A stretch of 64,000 bases of DNA from Bacteroidetes bacterium HGW-Bacteroidetes-16 (lineage in GTDB: Bacteria > Bacteroidota > Bacteroidia > Bacteroidales > F082): NCBI GenBank assembly GCA_002840975.1, contig PHDN01000011.1, positions 1-64,000 of the forward strand, read 5' to 3'. The position numbers were made by a program, and so were the translations under genes. The notes below the pieces were generated by a model. It had not been told where the DNA came from and did no database searches. It saw only the letters and a program-made list of their open reading frames with translations. This document shows positions 50,824 through 60,155 of this stretch, piece by piece (the first letter of the stretch is position 1; every line of letters begins with the position of its first letter).

Positions 50824-51066
50824 ATGAACATTAGTGACTTTATTGCTAAAGTAGAAGCCGAGTTTGAAGATGTAGAACCCGGCACACTTACTCCGAGTAC
50901 CATACTAAAAGAAGCCTTCACCTGGGATTCGGTGAACGCGTTGATTTTTTTAGCTCACGTAAATGTAGAATATGATGTGGAAATCAGTGCCAACGAGCTG
51001 ATTGAGGCTGTATCGATAAACGATTTATACGAACTGGTAGAATCAAAATTGATTAAAATAGCGTAA
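50824..51066 (+). CDS. Acyl carrier protein
   Basis: 80 aa, acidic, with the phosphopantetheine attachment serine in F-T-W-D-S-V-N-A-L-I (Ser near 40). The sequence differs from the housekeeping ACP (which has D-S-L-D), so it is a dedicated carrier for this cluster. Start M-N-I-S-D-F at 50824 follows a promoter; the in-frame ATGs before it are too close to the -7 element. The stop is immediately followed by the KAS III ATG. Confidence 0.85.
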   Translation: MNISDFIAKVEAEFEDVEPGTLTPSTILKEAFTWDSVNALIFLAHVNVEYDVEISANELIEAVSINDLYELVESKLIKIA

Positions 51067-52134
51067 ATGGCCCTCTTTTCGGTTCCGGATATAAAAATTT
51101 CAGGAATAGCAGCCTGCGTGCCCGAGGATGTGTACCATAACTGTGAGTACGATTGGGTGGAGGAAAAAGAACGCGCTACCCTCATCAGAACCATCGGTGT
51201 AGAACAAAAACGCCATGCCCGAAAAGGCACCACTACCGCGGACCTGTGTTATGATGCTGCCGAAAAATTACTGGAATTGCTTCGCTGGGAACGAAAAGAC
51301 ATCGAGTTGGTCATCTTCGTTTCACAATCACGTGATTATATTATTCCCGCAACAGCGGGATTGTTGCAGGACCGGTTGAGATTGTCTCACGCTACCATGG
51401 CGTTCGATATCGGACTGGGTTGTTCGGGCTATGTATATGGACTTTCTGTAATTGGAAGCCTGATGTCCACAGGCCGGATAAAAAAAGCCTTGCTGTTTAC
51501 CGGTGATATTTCAACCCTCAACACATCCTTCCGCGACAAAAGCGCTTTTCCTCTTTTTGGTGATGCAGGAACGGCCACAGCCCTCGAATACAGTCCGGGC
51601 GCCAAGCCAATGGTGTTCAACTTACAAACCGATGGATCAGGATACGATGCCATTCTCATTCCCGATGGGGGCATCCGGAATTTTGCCGACAAAGAAACCT
51701 CGTTTGAGTACCATAAAATAAGCGAAGGCATTTATCGAAATGGTTTCAACATCGCACTGGATGGTATTCAGGTGTTCAATTTTTCGCTGCGCGAAGTGAA
51801 ACGAAATGTAAACCGGTTGATGGAGTTTGCCGGGACTTCCCTGGATGAGGTGGACTACCTGGTGCTTCATCAGGCCAATAAGTTGATGAACGAGACCATC
51901 CGTAAACAACTAAAATTATCACCCGTGAAAGTACCGCTTTCGCTGAAAGAATACGGAAACACCAGCTCGGCTTCCATTCCTTTAACGATGGTCACCCAGA
52001 TCAGGGAAGAGCTGGAGGCAGGTACATCGCGGCTGTTGCTTTCGGGCTTTGGCGTTGGCCTTTCGTGGGGATCGGTGTTACTGGAAACCGACCACCTCCA
52101 ATGTCCTGTTATATTGGTACATCCTAATCCATAA
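51067..52134 (+). CDS. 3-oxoacyl-ACP synthase III-like ketosynthase
   Basis: 355 aa. The thiolase-fold Cys-His-Asn triad is visible: C119 in G-L-G-C-S-G-Y-V-Y-G, H about 268 in V-L-H-Q-A-N-K and N about 298 in Y-G-N-T-S-S-A-S. KAS III enzymes start acyl chains by condensing an acyl-CoA with malonyl-ACP. The neighbouring ACP and FabG-like SDR suggest a short 3-hydroxyacyl-ACP product rather than full fatty acid synthesis. Directly follows the ACP gene with no gap. Confidence 0.9.
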   Translation: MALFSVPDIKISGIAACVPEDVYHNCEYDWVEEKERATLIRTIGVEQKRHARKGTTTADLCYDAAEKLLELLRWERKDIELVIFVSQSRDYIIPATAGLLQDRLRLSHATMAFDIGLGCSGYVYGLSVIGSLMSTGRIKKALLFTGDISTLNTSFRDKSAFPLFGDAGTATALEYSPGAKPMVFNLQTDGSGYDAILIPDGGIRNFADKETSFEYHKISEGIYRNGFNIALDGIQVFNFSLREVKRNVNRLMEFAGTSLDEVDYLVLHQANKLMNETIRKQLKLSPVKVPLSLKEYGNTSSASIPLTMVTQIREELEAGTSRLLLSGFGVGLSWGSVLLETDHLQCPVILVHPNP

Positions 52135-52138
52135 CGCC

Positions 52139-52888
52139 ATGAACTTTTGTAACCTTACCGGAAAAACCATCCTGATCACCGGAGCCTCCTCTGGTATTGG
52201 CAGGCAAACAGCCATCCTGGTTTCGCAAGTAGGAGCCAAAGTGATTATTGCCGGACGCGATGAAGCTCGTCTGAAGGAAACCCTTTCCATGATGACTGGC
52301 TCTGAACACCAGCTATTTATTGGCGACCTCACAGAAGAATCATCCATTTTTGAATTGGCAAAAACGGTGCCTGAAATCGATGGGTTGGTTCATGGAGCGG
52401 GAATCGTTGGTCCGACACCCACCAAGTTTATCCGTCAAACAGACATCGACCACTTGTTGCGCATTAACTTTGAAACCCCGGTATTGTTGACATCACGCTT
52501 GTTGTTGCAAAAAAAACTGCGCAACAAGGGTTCCGTTGTCTTTATCTCCACCATCGCCACGCGATCACCCTATTTTGGAGGTGCTTTATATACTTGTGCT
52601 AAAGCGGGATTGGAAGCCTATTCACGTTCGTTGGCTCTCGAACTCGTGAAAAGGGGAATCCGTTCCAACTGTCTGCAACCCGGATTGGTCAACACACCAC
52701 TCATTAGCCAACCGGCCAGCGAAGGTCAGATAGAGATGGTGGAAGAATCGCTGCAACGCTATTTACAAAAATATCCAATGGGTGTAGGAGAAGCAATCGA
52801 TGTAGCCAATGTTATTTTGTTTTTGCTTTCCGATGAATCTGGATGGGTTTCAGGCATATCCATCCCGATGGGTAGTGTAATGCAGTAG
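52139..52888 (+). CDS. Short-chain dehydrogenase/reductase (FabG-like)
   Basis: 249 aa classical SDR. NAD(P) motif T-G-A-S-S-G-I-G, N-x-x-x region R-I-N-F-E, catalytic Ser in F-I-S-T-I-A and Y-T-C-A-K (Tyr/Lys). It could reduce a 3-oxoacyl-ACP to 3-hydroxyacyl-ACP, in step with the preceding KAS III and ACP genes. A sugar-nucleotide reductase is also possible. Start ATG 52139 is 4 nt after the KAS stop; the longer frame overlaps it. Confidence 0.87.
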   Translation: MNFCNLTGKTILITGASSGIGRQTAILVSQVGAKVIIAGRDEARLKETLSMMTGSEHQLFIGDLTEESSIFELAKTVPEIDGLVHGAGIVGPTPTKFIRQTDIDHLLRINFETPVLLTSRLLLQKKLRNKGSVVFISTIATRSPYFGGALYTCAKAGLEAYSRSLALELVKRGIRSNCLQPGLVNTPLISQPASEGQIEMVEESLQRYLQKYPMGVGEAIDVANVILFLLSDESGWVSGISIPMGSVMQ

Positions 52889-52927
52889 TTAGAAATCGTT
52901 TACTTTAGCCGTTAAAACCATGCTGCC

Positions 52928-53848
52928 ATGACCAAAGATTTTTCAGTAGTTGTACCCGTGTTTAACAGCGCCGACTCGCTTACCGAATTATTTACCCGTT
53001 TAAAGGCTTTTTTTGAAGGACAAAAGAAAAGTTTTGAAGTGATTTTTGTGGAAGATGGGGGAGATGATGGCAGTTGGGAAGTGCTGGGAAAGCTCAAAGA
53101 AAATTTTCCGGACTTGATTAAAGCCATCAAACTCGACCGCAACTTTGGTCAGCACAACGCGACCTTGTGTGGATTCGGTTTTGCCAAAGGAAACCAAATT
53201 GTCACCATCGATGACGACCTGCAACATCCTCCGGAGGAAATCATAAAACTGATTCATCAGGCTGAAAAGGAACAAAGTGTTATCACCTATGGGATTTATT
53301 CCAAAAAGCAACACTCATTTGCACGCAACATACTGAGTAAAAGTGTTAAAACCTCGTCTAAGCTTTTTCATAACGGGGCTGAAAACGGTTCTTCTTTTCG
53401 ACTGATCGACAGGAAAATAGTCCAAAAAGTGCTTGATCATCAGGTAAGTTTCGTCTTTATCGATGAAATCATCTATTGGTATACCGATAAGATTGCCTTC
53501 GTGGAAGTGAACCATGTGAAACGCGAACATAACCAATCGGGGTACAATCCGATGCGGTTATTTATGATGGCCGCCAACCTCACCTATTTTTACACCAATA
53601 TCCCACTTAAAATTATGGTCTACAGTGGATTTATCATTTCCTTCTTTTCTTTTATAACAGCCATCAAATTCATTATTCAGAAAATATTTTTTAATGTACC
53701 GCTTGGGTATACTTCGGTGATTGTCACCATATTATTTTCAACCAGCATCATTGTTTTTAGCCTGGGAGTGATTGGTGGATATTTAAGCAGGATACAAACC
53801 GTTCAAAATAAGAAGCCACCTTATCATATCAGCAAGGTTCTGGATTGA
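52928..53848 (+). CDS. GT2 glycosyltransferase with C-terminal membrane helices (GtrB/ArnC-like)
   Basis: 306 aa. The GT-A domain has V-V-V-P-V-F-N-S and T-I-D-D-D-L-Q-H-P (DxD metal site). Two membrane helices follow at about 225-250 and 265-290. This is the ArnC/GtrB layout, which transfers a sugar from a nucleotide donor to undecaprenyl phosphate. It fits with the sugar-modifying enzymes around it. Located 39 nt after the SDR; probably same operon. Confidence 0.85.
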   Translation: MTKDFSVVVPVFNSADSLTELFTRLKAFFEGQKKSFEVIFVEDGGDDGSWEVLGKLKENFPDLIKAIKLDRNFGQHNATLCGFGFAKGNQIVTIDDDLQHPPEEIIKLIHQAEKEQSVITYGIYSKKQHSFARNILSKSVKTSSKLFHNGAENGSSFRLIDRKIVQKVLDHQVSFVFIDEIIYWYTDKIAFVEVNHVKREHNQSGYNPMRLFMMAANLTYFYTNIPLKIMVYSGFIISFFSFITAIKFIIQKIFFNVPLGYTSVIVTILFSTSIIVFSLGVIGGYLSRIQTVQNKKPPYHISKVLD

Positions 53849-53910
53849 CGGGGCGATTTTTCAATGGTTGAGTCGACTCGGTAAGATGCCTTTAGAATGG
53901 CAAAAGATAC

Positions 53911-54978
53911 TTACAAATCGCTAAATCCGGTTAGTTTTTTTGGATTGAAAATTTTAAGATACGTTTTTGCCAACATCAATGGCCAACGGCTCAGGATGCG
54001 CTCTCGCAAGGTATAGGGAAAATGATCAACTATTTTTGTCAGCAACCTCAACTTCCATGCAATGACAATACCCGGGAAAGCCAGTAAGTAAACCCATAGA
54101 CCGGGATGCTTGTATTCACGCTGATATCCGGCCAGTTCGGCATACTTTCCCGCGGCAGCATCCGCAATTTTAATTTGCCTTGTGGTTAGCTCTTTTTTGT
54201 ATACGCCAATTTTATCGGGATTGATTTTTTTAAACAAACCGGAATGGAATTTCCGGAAAACTTCTGATTTTGATATTTCATTATCCAAATCGGCTTGTTT
54301 GTAAAAGTCGAATATCTGCGGATCGAATGGAACTCCGGTAAATTCACATAAGCGTTTCATCTCCTTTTCAGGATGCATGACCAGGTCTTCATATTTAATT
54401 TCGATGTGTGTACCGGGGTGTTTTTTCACCATTTCACGAAAGTGCTTTACAAACAAACGCCATTTAAATACCACGAGCGAAATCATGGGCAGTTCAAAAT
54501 CCACATTGCGCACCGAGACAAAATGGTCGCGATAATCGCGGGTAATATGGATGAATTTGGCGTTGGGAAAAATGTTAGCCAATCGCTCGGTATAAATAGT
54601 ATAGCCCGGGTTTTTATCCCCAAAAAACAGGATATCGCCCTTGGGGTAAATGGATTGATATTGCATGTAAACCACCTTGCAGATATCACCATAGGTATGG
54701 TTTCCCACGAAGGGAAGCAAAGCCTTTCTTAACGCTTCAGGCGAGATATTCCAGGTCGAGAACAGCCATTGTTTCTGAACATCCGCAGCAAAAGCATCTA
54801 TCAGGTCCATGGTCCAGTTGGTGACCTTTCCGTAGCGGGAATACAGGTTTACAACAAATTGTGATTCAGGTGGTATCACCACATGCGCGTTGGCATCAAA
54901 CAAAGTCCGAAGCAACGTGGTTCCTGAACGAGGTCGTCCGACAATGAAGAAAAAAGGGAGGTCGTGTGAAGTGGTCAT
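53911..54978 (-). CDS. Sulfotransferase family protein
   Basis: 355 aa. The PAPS 5'-phosphosulfate loop is G-R-P-R-S-G-T-T-L-L (residues about 14-23), and the 3'-phosphate site resembles I-T-R-D-Y-R-D-H-F-V-S. Basic C-terminus with a possible amphipathic helix. Family members sulfate glycans, lipids or tyrosine using PAPS in the cytoplasm. Located convergent to the GT2 gene and 23 nt downstream of the radical SAM gene on the same strand. No PAPS synthesis genes seen in the window. Confidence 0.82.
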   Translation of the reverse strand: MTTSHDLPFFFIVGRPRSGTTLLRTLFDANAHVVIPPESQFVVNLYSRYGKVTNWTMDLIDAFAADVQKQWLFSTWNISPEALRKALLPFVGNHTYGDICKVVYMQYQSIYPKGDILFFGDKNPGYTIYTERLANIFPNAKFIHITRDYRDHFVSVRNVDFELPMISLVVFKWRLFVKHFREMVKKHPGTHIEIKYEDLVMHPEKEMKRLCEFTGVPFDPQIFDFYKQADLDNEISKSEVFRKFHSGLFKKINPDKIGVYKKELTTRQIKIADAAAGKYAELAGYQREYKHPGLWVYLLAFPGIVIAWKLRLLTKIVDHFPYTLRERILSRWPLMLAKTYLKIFNPKKLTGFSDL

Positions 54979-55001
54979 AAGTTAGTTTAGAATATGCCTT
55001 T

Positions 55002-56384
55002 TTACCTGTTTAATGGCAGCCCATTCAGCATGTTGTTGATATCCAAAGGAGACTTTTTATTTCCAAAAGCCGTATTGTGCCGTTCCATATTCGAAGTAAA
55101 AGCCCAGGTGGCAGCCTTGGCACTCTTGGTGGCCTTGAGGGTTTTCAGCATCTTTTTATACAAGGTTTTTTCATTCCACATCATGCTCCAGCATGCGTGC
55201 ATGGTTTCCATTAACTCTTCAGGCGACATCAGTTTGGGTTGATGGATCACCTCTAAAAAATGATAATGCTTCCAGTCTTCAGGAAAATTAGTGAAGAGCA
55301 ATCTGTTTTCTTTTTCCAACCTTTCAAACAAACGCGTTCCCGGCAAAGGCGTGATAATGGTGGCCTGCATGGCATCAATCCCTGATTGGATGGCATAATT
55401 GGCCCTGTTTTCAAGATCCTGTATCGTATCAGAATCCAGACCAAAAACCAAGGCGCCCAGCACGCTGATGCCATGTGAATGAATTTTTTTAAACGCCTCT
55501 TCATAATGTTCGACGCCAATTTTCAGGTTCATCTTTTTATTGGTTTCCTGAAGCTGTTCTACTTTTTCGGATTCGATGCCAATCAAAATCATTTTACATC
55601 CGCTTTCAGCGGCATACTTCAGCACCTCATCTTGGTCGGCTATGTTGAGTGAAGCCTGACAATACCAATCCTTTTTAATGCCACGGGCAATCATGCCCTT
55701 AAAAAGCTGAAGAGCCCTTTCGGCAGAAGCCTTGTTGTAACCAATGATGTTGTCATCTACAAAAAACAAATGCTCGCTGGTGATGGTCTCGAGTTCGTCC
55801 AGCACATCCCCTATCGGGCGTGCCCGATAGTGATTGCCATTAAAGGTGTGCACAGAACAAAAATCGCAATTCATCGGACAGCCTCTTGTAGTCTGAATAT
55901 TTGAATAAGCATAACCCGGATTAAACAGGTCCCTGCGTGGCCATACGGCATTTTCCAATGGAAGCTGATCGCCATAATAACGCTTTTTCAGCTTATCTTC
56001 CTTGAAATCGGTGAGCACTTTTGCCCAGACGGCTTCAGCTTCTCCCACCACGACGGAATCGGCATATTGTACAGCTTCATCAGGCCTCATACTCACATGT
56101 ATCCCGCCAAGAACCGTTTTTATGCCTTTCGATCTGTAAATTTCAGAAATCTGATAGGCCCGATTGGCAGCTGATGTAAGGGCGGTTATCCCGACAAAAT
56201 CGGCAGGCGTATATTGAAACTCCCCGAAGTTTTCGTCCAGAATTTCTATGTCCCATTCATCCGGGGTGAGCCCTGCAATAAGTCCTAAACCCAGTGGAGG
56301 CGAAATAGTGCTGGTGTCGAACAATGCATCCCGCTTATACGGGTTCAGTGGATTGATCAGTAATAATTTCTTTTTCTTTTTCAA
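55002..56384 (-). CDS. B12-binding-domain radical SAM protein
   Basis: About 460 aa. An N-terminal cobalamin-binding Rossmann domain (A-D-F-V-G-I-T-A-L-T, then L-G-G-I-H-V-S) precedes a radical SAM core with [4Fe-4S] motif C-P-M-N-C-D-F-C (near residue 175) and G-I-E-S in the barrel. Class B proteins of this type methylate or rearrange unactivated carbons in lipids, hopanoids, antibiotics or sugars. The substrate cannot be told. A minus-strand -7 element at 56407-56414 lies inside the longest frame, so a start downstream is needed; a TTG at 56384 (M-K-K-K-K-K-L-L-L-I-N-P) fits family beginnings. Confidence 0.85.
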   Translation of the reverse strand: MKKKKKLLLINPLNPYKRDALFDTSTISPPLGLGLIAGLTPDEWDIEILDENFGEFQYTPADFVGITALTSAANRAYQISEIYRSKGIKTVLGGIHVSMRPDEAVQYADSVVVGEAEAVWAKVLTDFKEDKLKKRYYGDQLPLENAVWPRRDLFNPGYAYSNIQTTRGCPMNCDFCSVHTFNGNHYRARPIGDVLDELETITSEHLFFVDDNIIGYNKASAERALQLFKGMIARGIKKDWYCQASLNIADQDEVLKYAAESGCKMILIGIESEKVEQLQETNKKMNLKIGVEHYEEAFKKIHSHGISVLGALVFGLDSDTIQDLENRANYAIQSGIDAMQATIITPLPGTRLFERLEKENRLLFTNFPEDWKHYHFLEVIHQPKLMSPEELMETMHACWSMMWNEKTLYKKMLKTLKATKSAKAATWAFTSNMERHNTAFGNKKSPLDINNMLNGLPLNR

Positions 56385-56406
56385 ATTTCGACTTTTGATA
56401 CCTGCA

Positions 56407-56414
56407 CAAAAGTA
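56407..56414 (-). promoter_or_regulatory. -7 element of the radical SAM gene
   Basis: Minus strand TACTTTTG (TAnnTTTG), 22 nt upstream of the proposed TTG start. Confidence 0.45.
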
Positions 56415-56552
56415 ATATTTTTTGTGAACAGGTTTGGCTTTCAGCACCCGGGTGAGCCTCCCGGCCTGTCTCTGTTATGCGTGAGAAATGAGTATGACAA
56501 CTGCCAACAAAAGGGATATTGCTAATTCAATACAAGGTAAACAGGAAAAATC

Positions 56553-56560
56553 TATTTTTG
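56553..56560 (+). promoter_or_regulatory. -7 element of the GNAT gene
   Basis: TATTTTTG lies 45 nt before the ATG at 56606. Confidence 0.45.
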
Positions 56561-56605
56561 CGATCGCTAAGGATATTTTCAAACTTCGGCTTTGAGCCAC
56601 ATGCT

Positions 56606-57280
56606 ATGATTTTGACTAAAGGAAATATTTCATTCAGAAGGTTAACCATCGATGATATCGAGCTGGTTAGAAACTGGAGAAACTCACAGCAGATTAATCA
56701 ATACATGGCATTTCGTGATTATATTACCCCTGAAATGCAAGTGGCATGGTTTCATTCCATCAACAACATGAATAACCTCTATTTTATCATAGAATATAAA
56801 AATGAAAAAGTAGGAGTTTTTAATGGAAAGGACATTAATTGGGAACAAGGAACCATGGAAACGGGTATCTTCATTGCCGAGGAAAAACATGTGAACACCG
56901 AACTGCCCTTATTAGCCGTATTATCGTTTGGGGAAATCGGGTTAAGCATTTTTAATATGACCAGTTATGCCCACATGTTAAAATCGAACAAACGCGCTAT
57001 CCGATACAACAAAATGTTGGGTTTTGAATTGTGCGAGGGTCAGGAAGAATTTGAAAATCAACTATACGTGTTAAACAGGGAACGTTTTTTTCAACGGACA
57101 AAGTTGCTTAAAAAAGCCCTTTTTAAAATTATGGGAGTGACAGAAACCATACTGGTTTTCGAAAGAGAAGATATGGAAAGCGGCCTCAAGGATTTTCTCA
57201 TGGAGCAAGTAAATCCCTCCATGATTGGAGAGGTTGTTGAAACCAAGGATTCTGTTATCCTTCGTTTTCGCACCATGTAG
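56606..57280 (+). CDS. PseH/RimJ-like GNAT N-acyltransferase
   Basis: 224 aa. The acetyltransferase fold begins with R-R-L-T-I-D-D-I-E-L-V-R-N-W-R-N and I-T-P-E-M-Q-V-A-W-F, a pattern seen in PseH-type amino-sugar N-acetyltransferases. The acetyl-CoA loop region (M-L-K-S-N-K-R-A-I-R-Y-N-K-M-L-G-F) is a recognisable GNAT motif. The protein has an extra C-terminal 70 residues. Next gene is a WecE-type aminotransferase, so it may acylate the amino sugar made there. Start at 56606; upstream ATGs lie before or at the promoter. Confidence 0.78.
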   Translation: MILTKGNISFRRLTIDDIELVRNWRNSQQINQYMAFRDYITPEMQVAWFHSINNMNNLYFIIEYKNEKVGVFNGKDINWEQGTMETGIFIAEEKHVNTELPLLAVLSFGEIGLSIFNMTSYAHMLKSNKRAIRYNKMLGFELCEGQEEFENQLYVLNRERFFQRTKLLKKALFKIMGVTETILVFEREDMESGLKDFLMEQVNPSMIGEVVETKDSVILRFRTM

Positions 57281-57295
57281 GTACGACGAAAAATT

Positions 57296-57303
57296 TATCT
57301 TTG
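57296..57303 (+). promoter_or_regulatory. -7 element of the aminotransferase gene
   Basis: TATCTTTG overlaps a TTG at 57301, arguing against that codon as a start; the ATG at 57325 is 22 nt downstream. Confidence 0.55.
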
Positions 57304-57324
57304 CCACGGATTTCAACCCGTTTT

Positions 57325-58476
57325 ATGAAAATACCATTTAACAAGCCCTATTGTCAGGGCAAGGAACTTGAGTACATTAAGTCAGCAATGGATTTTGGCC
57401 ACATTTCGGGCAATGGTATTTTTACACAAAAAGTGCATGCGTTTTTCGAGCAGCGTTATGGCTACAAAAAGACATTTATGACCACCTCGTGTACCGATGC
57501 CTTCGAGATGGCGGTCATGCTAATGGACCTCAAACCAGGCGATGAGGTCATTATGCCTTCTTTCACCTTTGTTTCCACCACGAACCCGTTTATTTTAAAG
57601 GGTGCACGCATCGTGTTTGCCGATACCCTGCCCAATCATCCCAACATCGATTTGGATGAAGCAGAAAAGCTCATCACCAGGAAAACCAGGGTGTTGGTTG
57701 TGATGCATTACGGCGGGGTAGCTGTCGACATGGACAAAGCCGTTGCGTTGGCAAAAAAATACAATCTGGTTCTTATTGAAGACGTAGCCCATGCCATCGA
57801 TTCGTATTACAAGGGAATACCATTGGGTAGTTTTGGCCATTTTGCCGCCTTTTCGTTTCACGAAACTAAGAATATCAGTTGTGGTGAAGGTGGCTTATTG
57901 ATTATTAATGATGAAAAATACATCGCCAGGGCTGAGATTGTGTGGGAAAAAGGAACCAACCGAAGTGCGTTTTCAAGGGGTGAAGTAAGTAAATACGAAT
58001 GGGTGGACGTTGGCTCATCATTTGTCCCATCAGAGATAATTGCTGCCGTATTGTGTGCTCAGATCAACATGATTGACGAAATCCAGCAACAGCGAATTCT
58101 GCTTTGGGAGAGGTACTTTACTAACCTGGCTCCACTCGCTAAAAAAGGGTACATTGCCCTGGACGATCTACCTGATTATGCCACCAACAATGGCCACCTG
58201 TTCTATTTTCTGATGAAGGATCAGCAATCAAGAAACCACCTGTTGCAATTCCTGAATGATCATGCTGTTCATGCAGTTTTTCATTATCTGCCGCTACACA
58301 AGAGCCCGTATTATGCCGACAAGCACGATGGACGTATGTTGCCAAACACCCAAAAATATACCGACACTCTCATACGCCTGCCTATGTTCTTCGAGTTGAC
58401 TCCCGATGCAGTGGATTTTATTTGCGGAATTGTAGGTCAGTTTTTTGAAGAAAAACCAGCCGGCTACTTCTCGTAA
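57325..58476 (+). CDS. wecE: WecE/RffA-type dTDP-4-oxo-6-deoxyhexose aminotransferase
   Basis: 383 aa DegT/DnrJ/EryC1 sugar aminotransferase. PLP lysine in F-S-F-H-E-T-K-N-I-S-C-G-E-G-G, and N-terminal K-I-P-F-N-K-P as in WecE. WecE converts dTDP-4-keto-6-deoxy-glucose to dTDP-4-amino-4,6-dideoxy-galactose (Fuc4N). With rfbA at 3112 (but no rfbB here) and the GNAT upstream, this fits an N-acyl-Fuc4N pathway. The last 13 nt overlap the convergent nadD gene. Confidence 0.88.
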   Translation: MKIPFNKPYCQGKELEYIKSAMDFGHISGNGIFTQKVHAFFEQRYGYKKTFMTTSCTDAFEMAVMLMDLKPGDEVIMPSFTFVSTTNPFILKGARIVFADTLPNHPNIDLDEAEKLITRKTRVLVVMHYGGVAVDMDKAVALAKKYNLVLIEDVAHAIDSYYKGIPLGSFGHFAAFSFHETKNISCGEGGLLIINDEKYIARAEIVWEKGTNRSAFSRGEVSKYEWVDVGSSFVPSEIIAAVLCAQINMIDEIQQQRILLWERYFTNLAPLAKKGYIALDDLPDYATNNGHLFYFLMKDQQSRNHLLQFLNDHAVHAVFHYLPLHKSPYYADKHDGRMLPNTQKYTDTLIRLPMFFELTPDAVDFICGIVGQFFEEKPAGYFS

Positions 58477-59051
58477 AAATGCATCTCCAGGATGTATTGA
58501 TAAACTTTTTCCGGAAGCCAAAAACTCATGTCTTTTTTTTGATGGATGGCTTTACGGATAAAACTGGAAGAAATTTCCATTTGAGGAGCTTTAAAAAGGG
58601 CAATTGACGGGTGATTTGCGTAATCACCCAAAGCGTATCCGGGACGGGGATAAACATAAAATCGGGTTTGACTTAACAACACCTGAAAGTTCTTCCATTT
58701 GTGGAATTTTTCGAAAATATCACTACCACTGATGAGAATAAATTCCCGGTTTGGATATTTTTCCTGAATATAGGTTAGCGTGTCGATGGTATAGGAAGGA
58801 ACAGGCATTTTAAATTCAATATCGGTCACTCCCAACTTCGGGTGATCCTCTATGGCCAGTCGAACCAAAGCAAGACGGTGATAATCAGCCAGCAATGTTT
58901 TTTTGTCTTTTAAAGGATTTTGGGGCGAAACTACAAACCATACCTCATCCAGGTCGGTAAACTCCGCCATGTAGTTGGCTAAAACAAGGTGTCCAACATG
59001 AATGGGATTAAATGACCCAAATAATAATCCGGTTTTTTTAACTTCCTTCAA
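58464..59051 (-). CDS. nadD: Nicotinate-nucleotide adenylyltransferase
   Basis: 195 aa. HxGH-type nucleotidyltransferase: G-S-F-N-P-I-H-V-G-H-L at the N-terminus and I-S-S-S-F-I-R near the C-terminus. Makes deamido-NAD from nicotinate mononucleotide and ATP. Last gene of a yicC-gmk-(reductase)-nadD run. Its 3' end overlaps the end of wecE by 13 nt. Confidence 0.95.
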   Translation of the reverse strand: MKEVKKTGLLFGSFNPIHVGHLVLANYMAEFTDLDEVWFVVSPQNPLKDKKTLLADYHRLALVRLAIEDHPKLGVTDIEFKMPVPSYTIDTLTYIQEKYPNREFILISGSDIFEKFHKWKNFQVLLSQTRFYVYPRPGYALGDYANHPSIALFKAPQMEISSSFIRKAIHQKKDMSFWLPEKVYQYILEMHFYEK

Positions 59052-59116
59052 AGTGTATGTTTTAAAACTTCATAGATTCATCTTTTTAAAATTCCCAACT
59101 TTGGCAACATATGTTT

Positions 59117-60139
59117 TTACACTTCATCACTTGATGGTTTAAAAAGCACTTTTCCGTCACTCATATTGCCCAGATAGCTTTTCAAACCGTTCACTACCTC
59201 ATCCAATGCAATCATGCGCTGTATTCGTGTCTTCCAGGCACCTTTGATAAACTGTTCTTGCAGCAAATAAGAAATATGCTCAAATTTATCCTGATCCAGT
59301 TCCTGTCGCCACGACGACAGGTTAAAGCCCGAAATGAGTTTATCCCGAAAAATGAGTTCCATAACGCTGATGTCAGTTATGGGTTTGTTCGATAAACCAC
59401 CATAGACCACCAGTTCAGAATCGGGTGGCATGGCATTGAACAACATACCTGAATGAGCACCACCAACGGCATCAAAAGCAACTGTAGCATCCAGTTGACG
59501 AGCAAGTTCGTGCAGGACTCTTTCAAATTCCTCATCGGTTTCATTCAGGACATATTTTTCACCTGCCTCAACCAAACGTTTTGCCGTCTCGGTATTCCTC
59601 ACGATATTAATCACTTCTACCTTGTGTTGGGCAGCGAGGTTTCTGATAAAAGCCGGAACCTGTCCTCCGGCGGCATTTACGATCACCGCGCTGGAACTCC
59701 TTTTTATGGCAATATTAAACAGGCCGAAAGCTGTGAAGGGATTAATTGCAAAACAGGCCGCCTGATCCATATCCATGTTGTCACGAAGCTGGATGAGGTC
59801 GCCTTTTTTCAGCGTTATATATTCGGACCAGCTTCCGTGACCATCGTTTTGAGCGAAAAAACTGACTTTTTTCCCAAGTAAATTCACCAATTCGGTGCCA
59901 GCTTCAACCACCGTCCCTGAACCTTCAAAACCCGGAACTACGGGTAAAGTTTTCACCACGTTGTATGATCCCTGAATAAAGGCAATATCCGAAGGATTGG
60001 CAGGTGCGGCATGAACTTTAATCACTACTTCATCAGCATCTGGTACATTCCTCTCAATATGTTCTACTTTCAGGCTTAAGAGCGCCCTGAGTACGTTTCG
60101 GTTATATTGATGCAAAACGATGGATTTCATCATATTCAT
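59117..60139 (-). CDS. Zinc-binding/quinone oxidoreductase-type medium-chain dehydrogenase (MDR)
   Basis: 340 aa, MDR fold with an N-terminal GroES-like domain (V-I-K-V-H-A-A-P-A-N-P-S-D-I) and an NADPH Rossmann domain (V-I-V-N-A-A-G-G-Q-V-P-A). Glycine-rich V-P-G-F-E-G-S-G-T-V is typical of quinone oxidoreductases (QOR/crotonyl-type). Catalytic zinc ligands are not evident. Substrate unknown. It is inserted between gmk and nadD, which are neighbours in many Bacteroidota genomes. Confidence 0.8.
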   Translation of the reverse strand: MNMMKSIVLHQYNRNVLRALLSLKVEHIERNVPDADEVVIKVHAAPANPSDIAFIQGSYNVVKTLPVVPGFEGSGTVVEAGTELVNLLGKKVSFFAQNDGHGSWSEYITLKKGDLIQLRDNMDMDQAACFAINPFTAFGLFNIAIKRSSSAVIVNAAGGQVPAFIRNLAAQHKVEVINIVRNTETAKRLVEAGEKYVLNETDEEFERVLHELARQLDATVAFDAVGGAHSGMLFNAMPPDSELVVYGGLSNKPITDISVMELIFRDKLISGFNLSSWRQELDQDKFEHISYLLQEQFIKGAWKTRIQRMIALDEVVNGLKSYLGNMSDGKVLFKPSSDEV

Positions 60140-60155
60140 TTTAAACGCTTAAATT

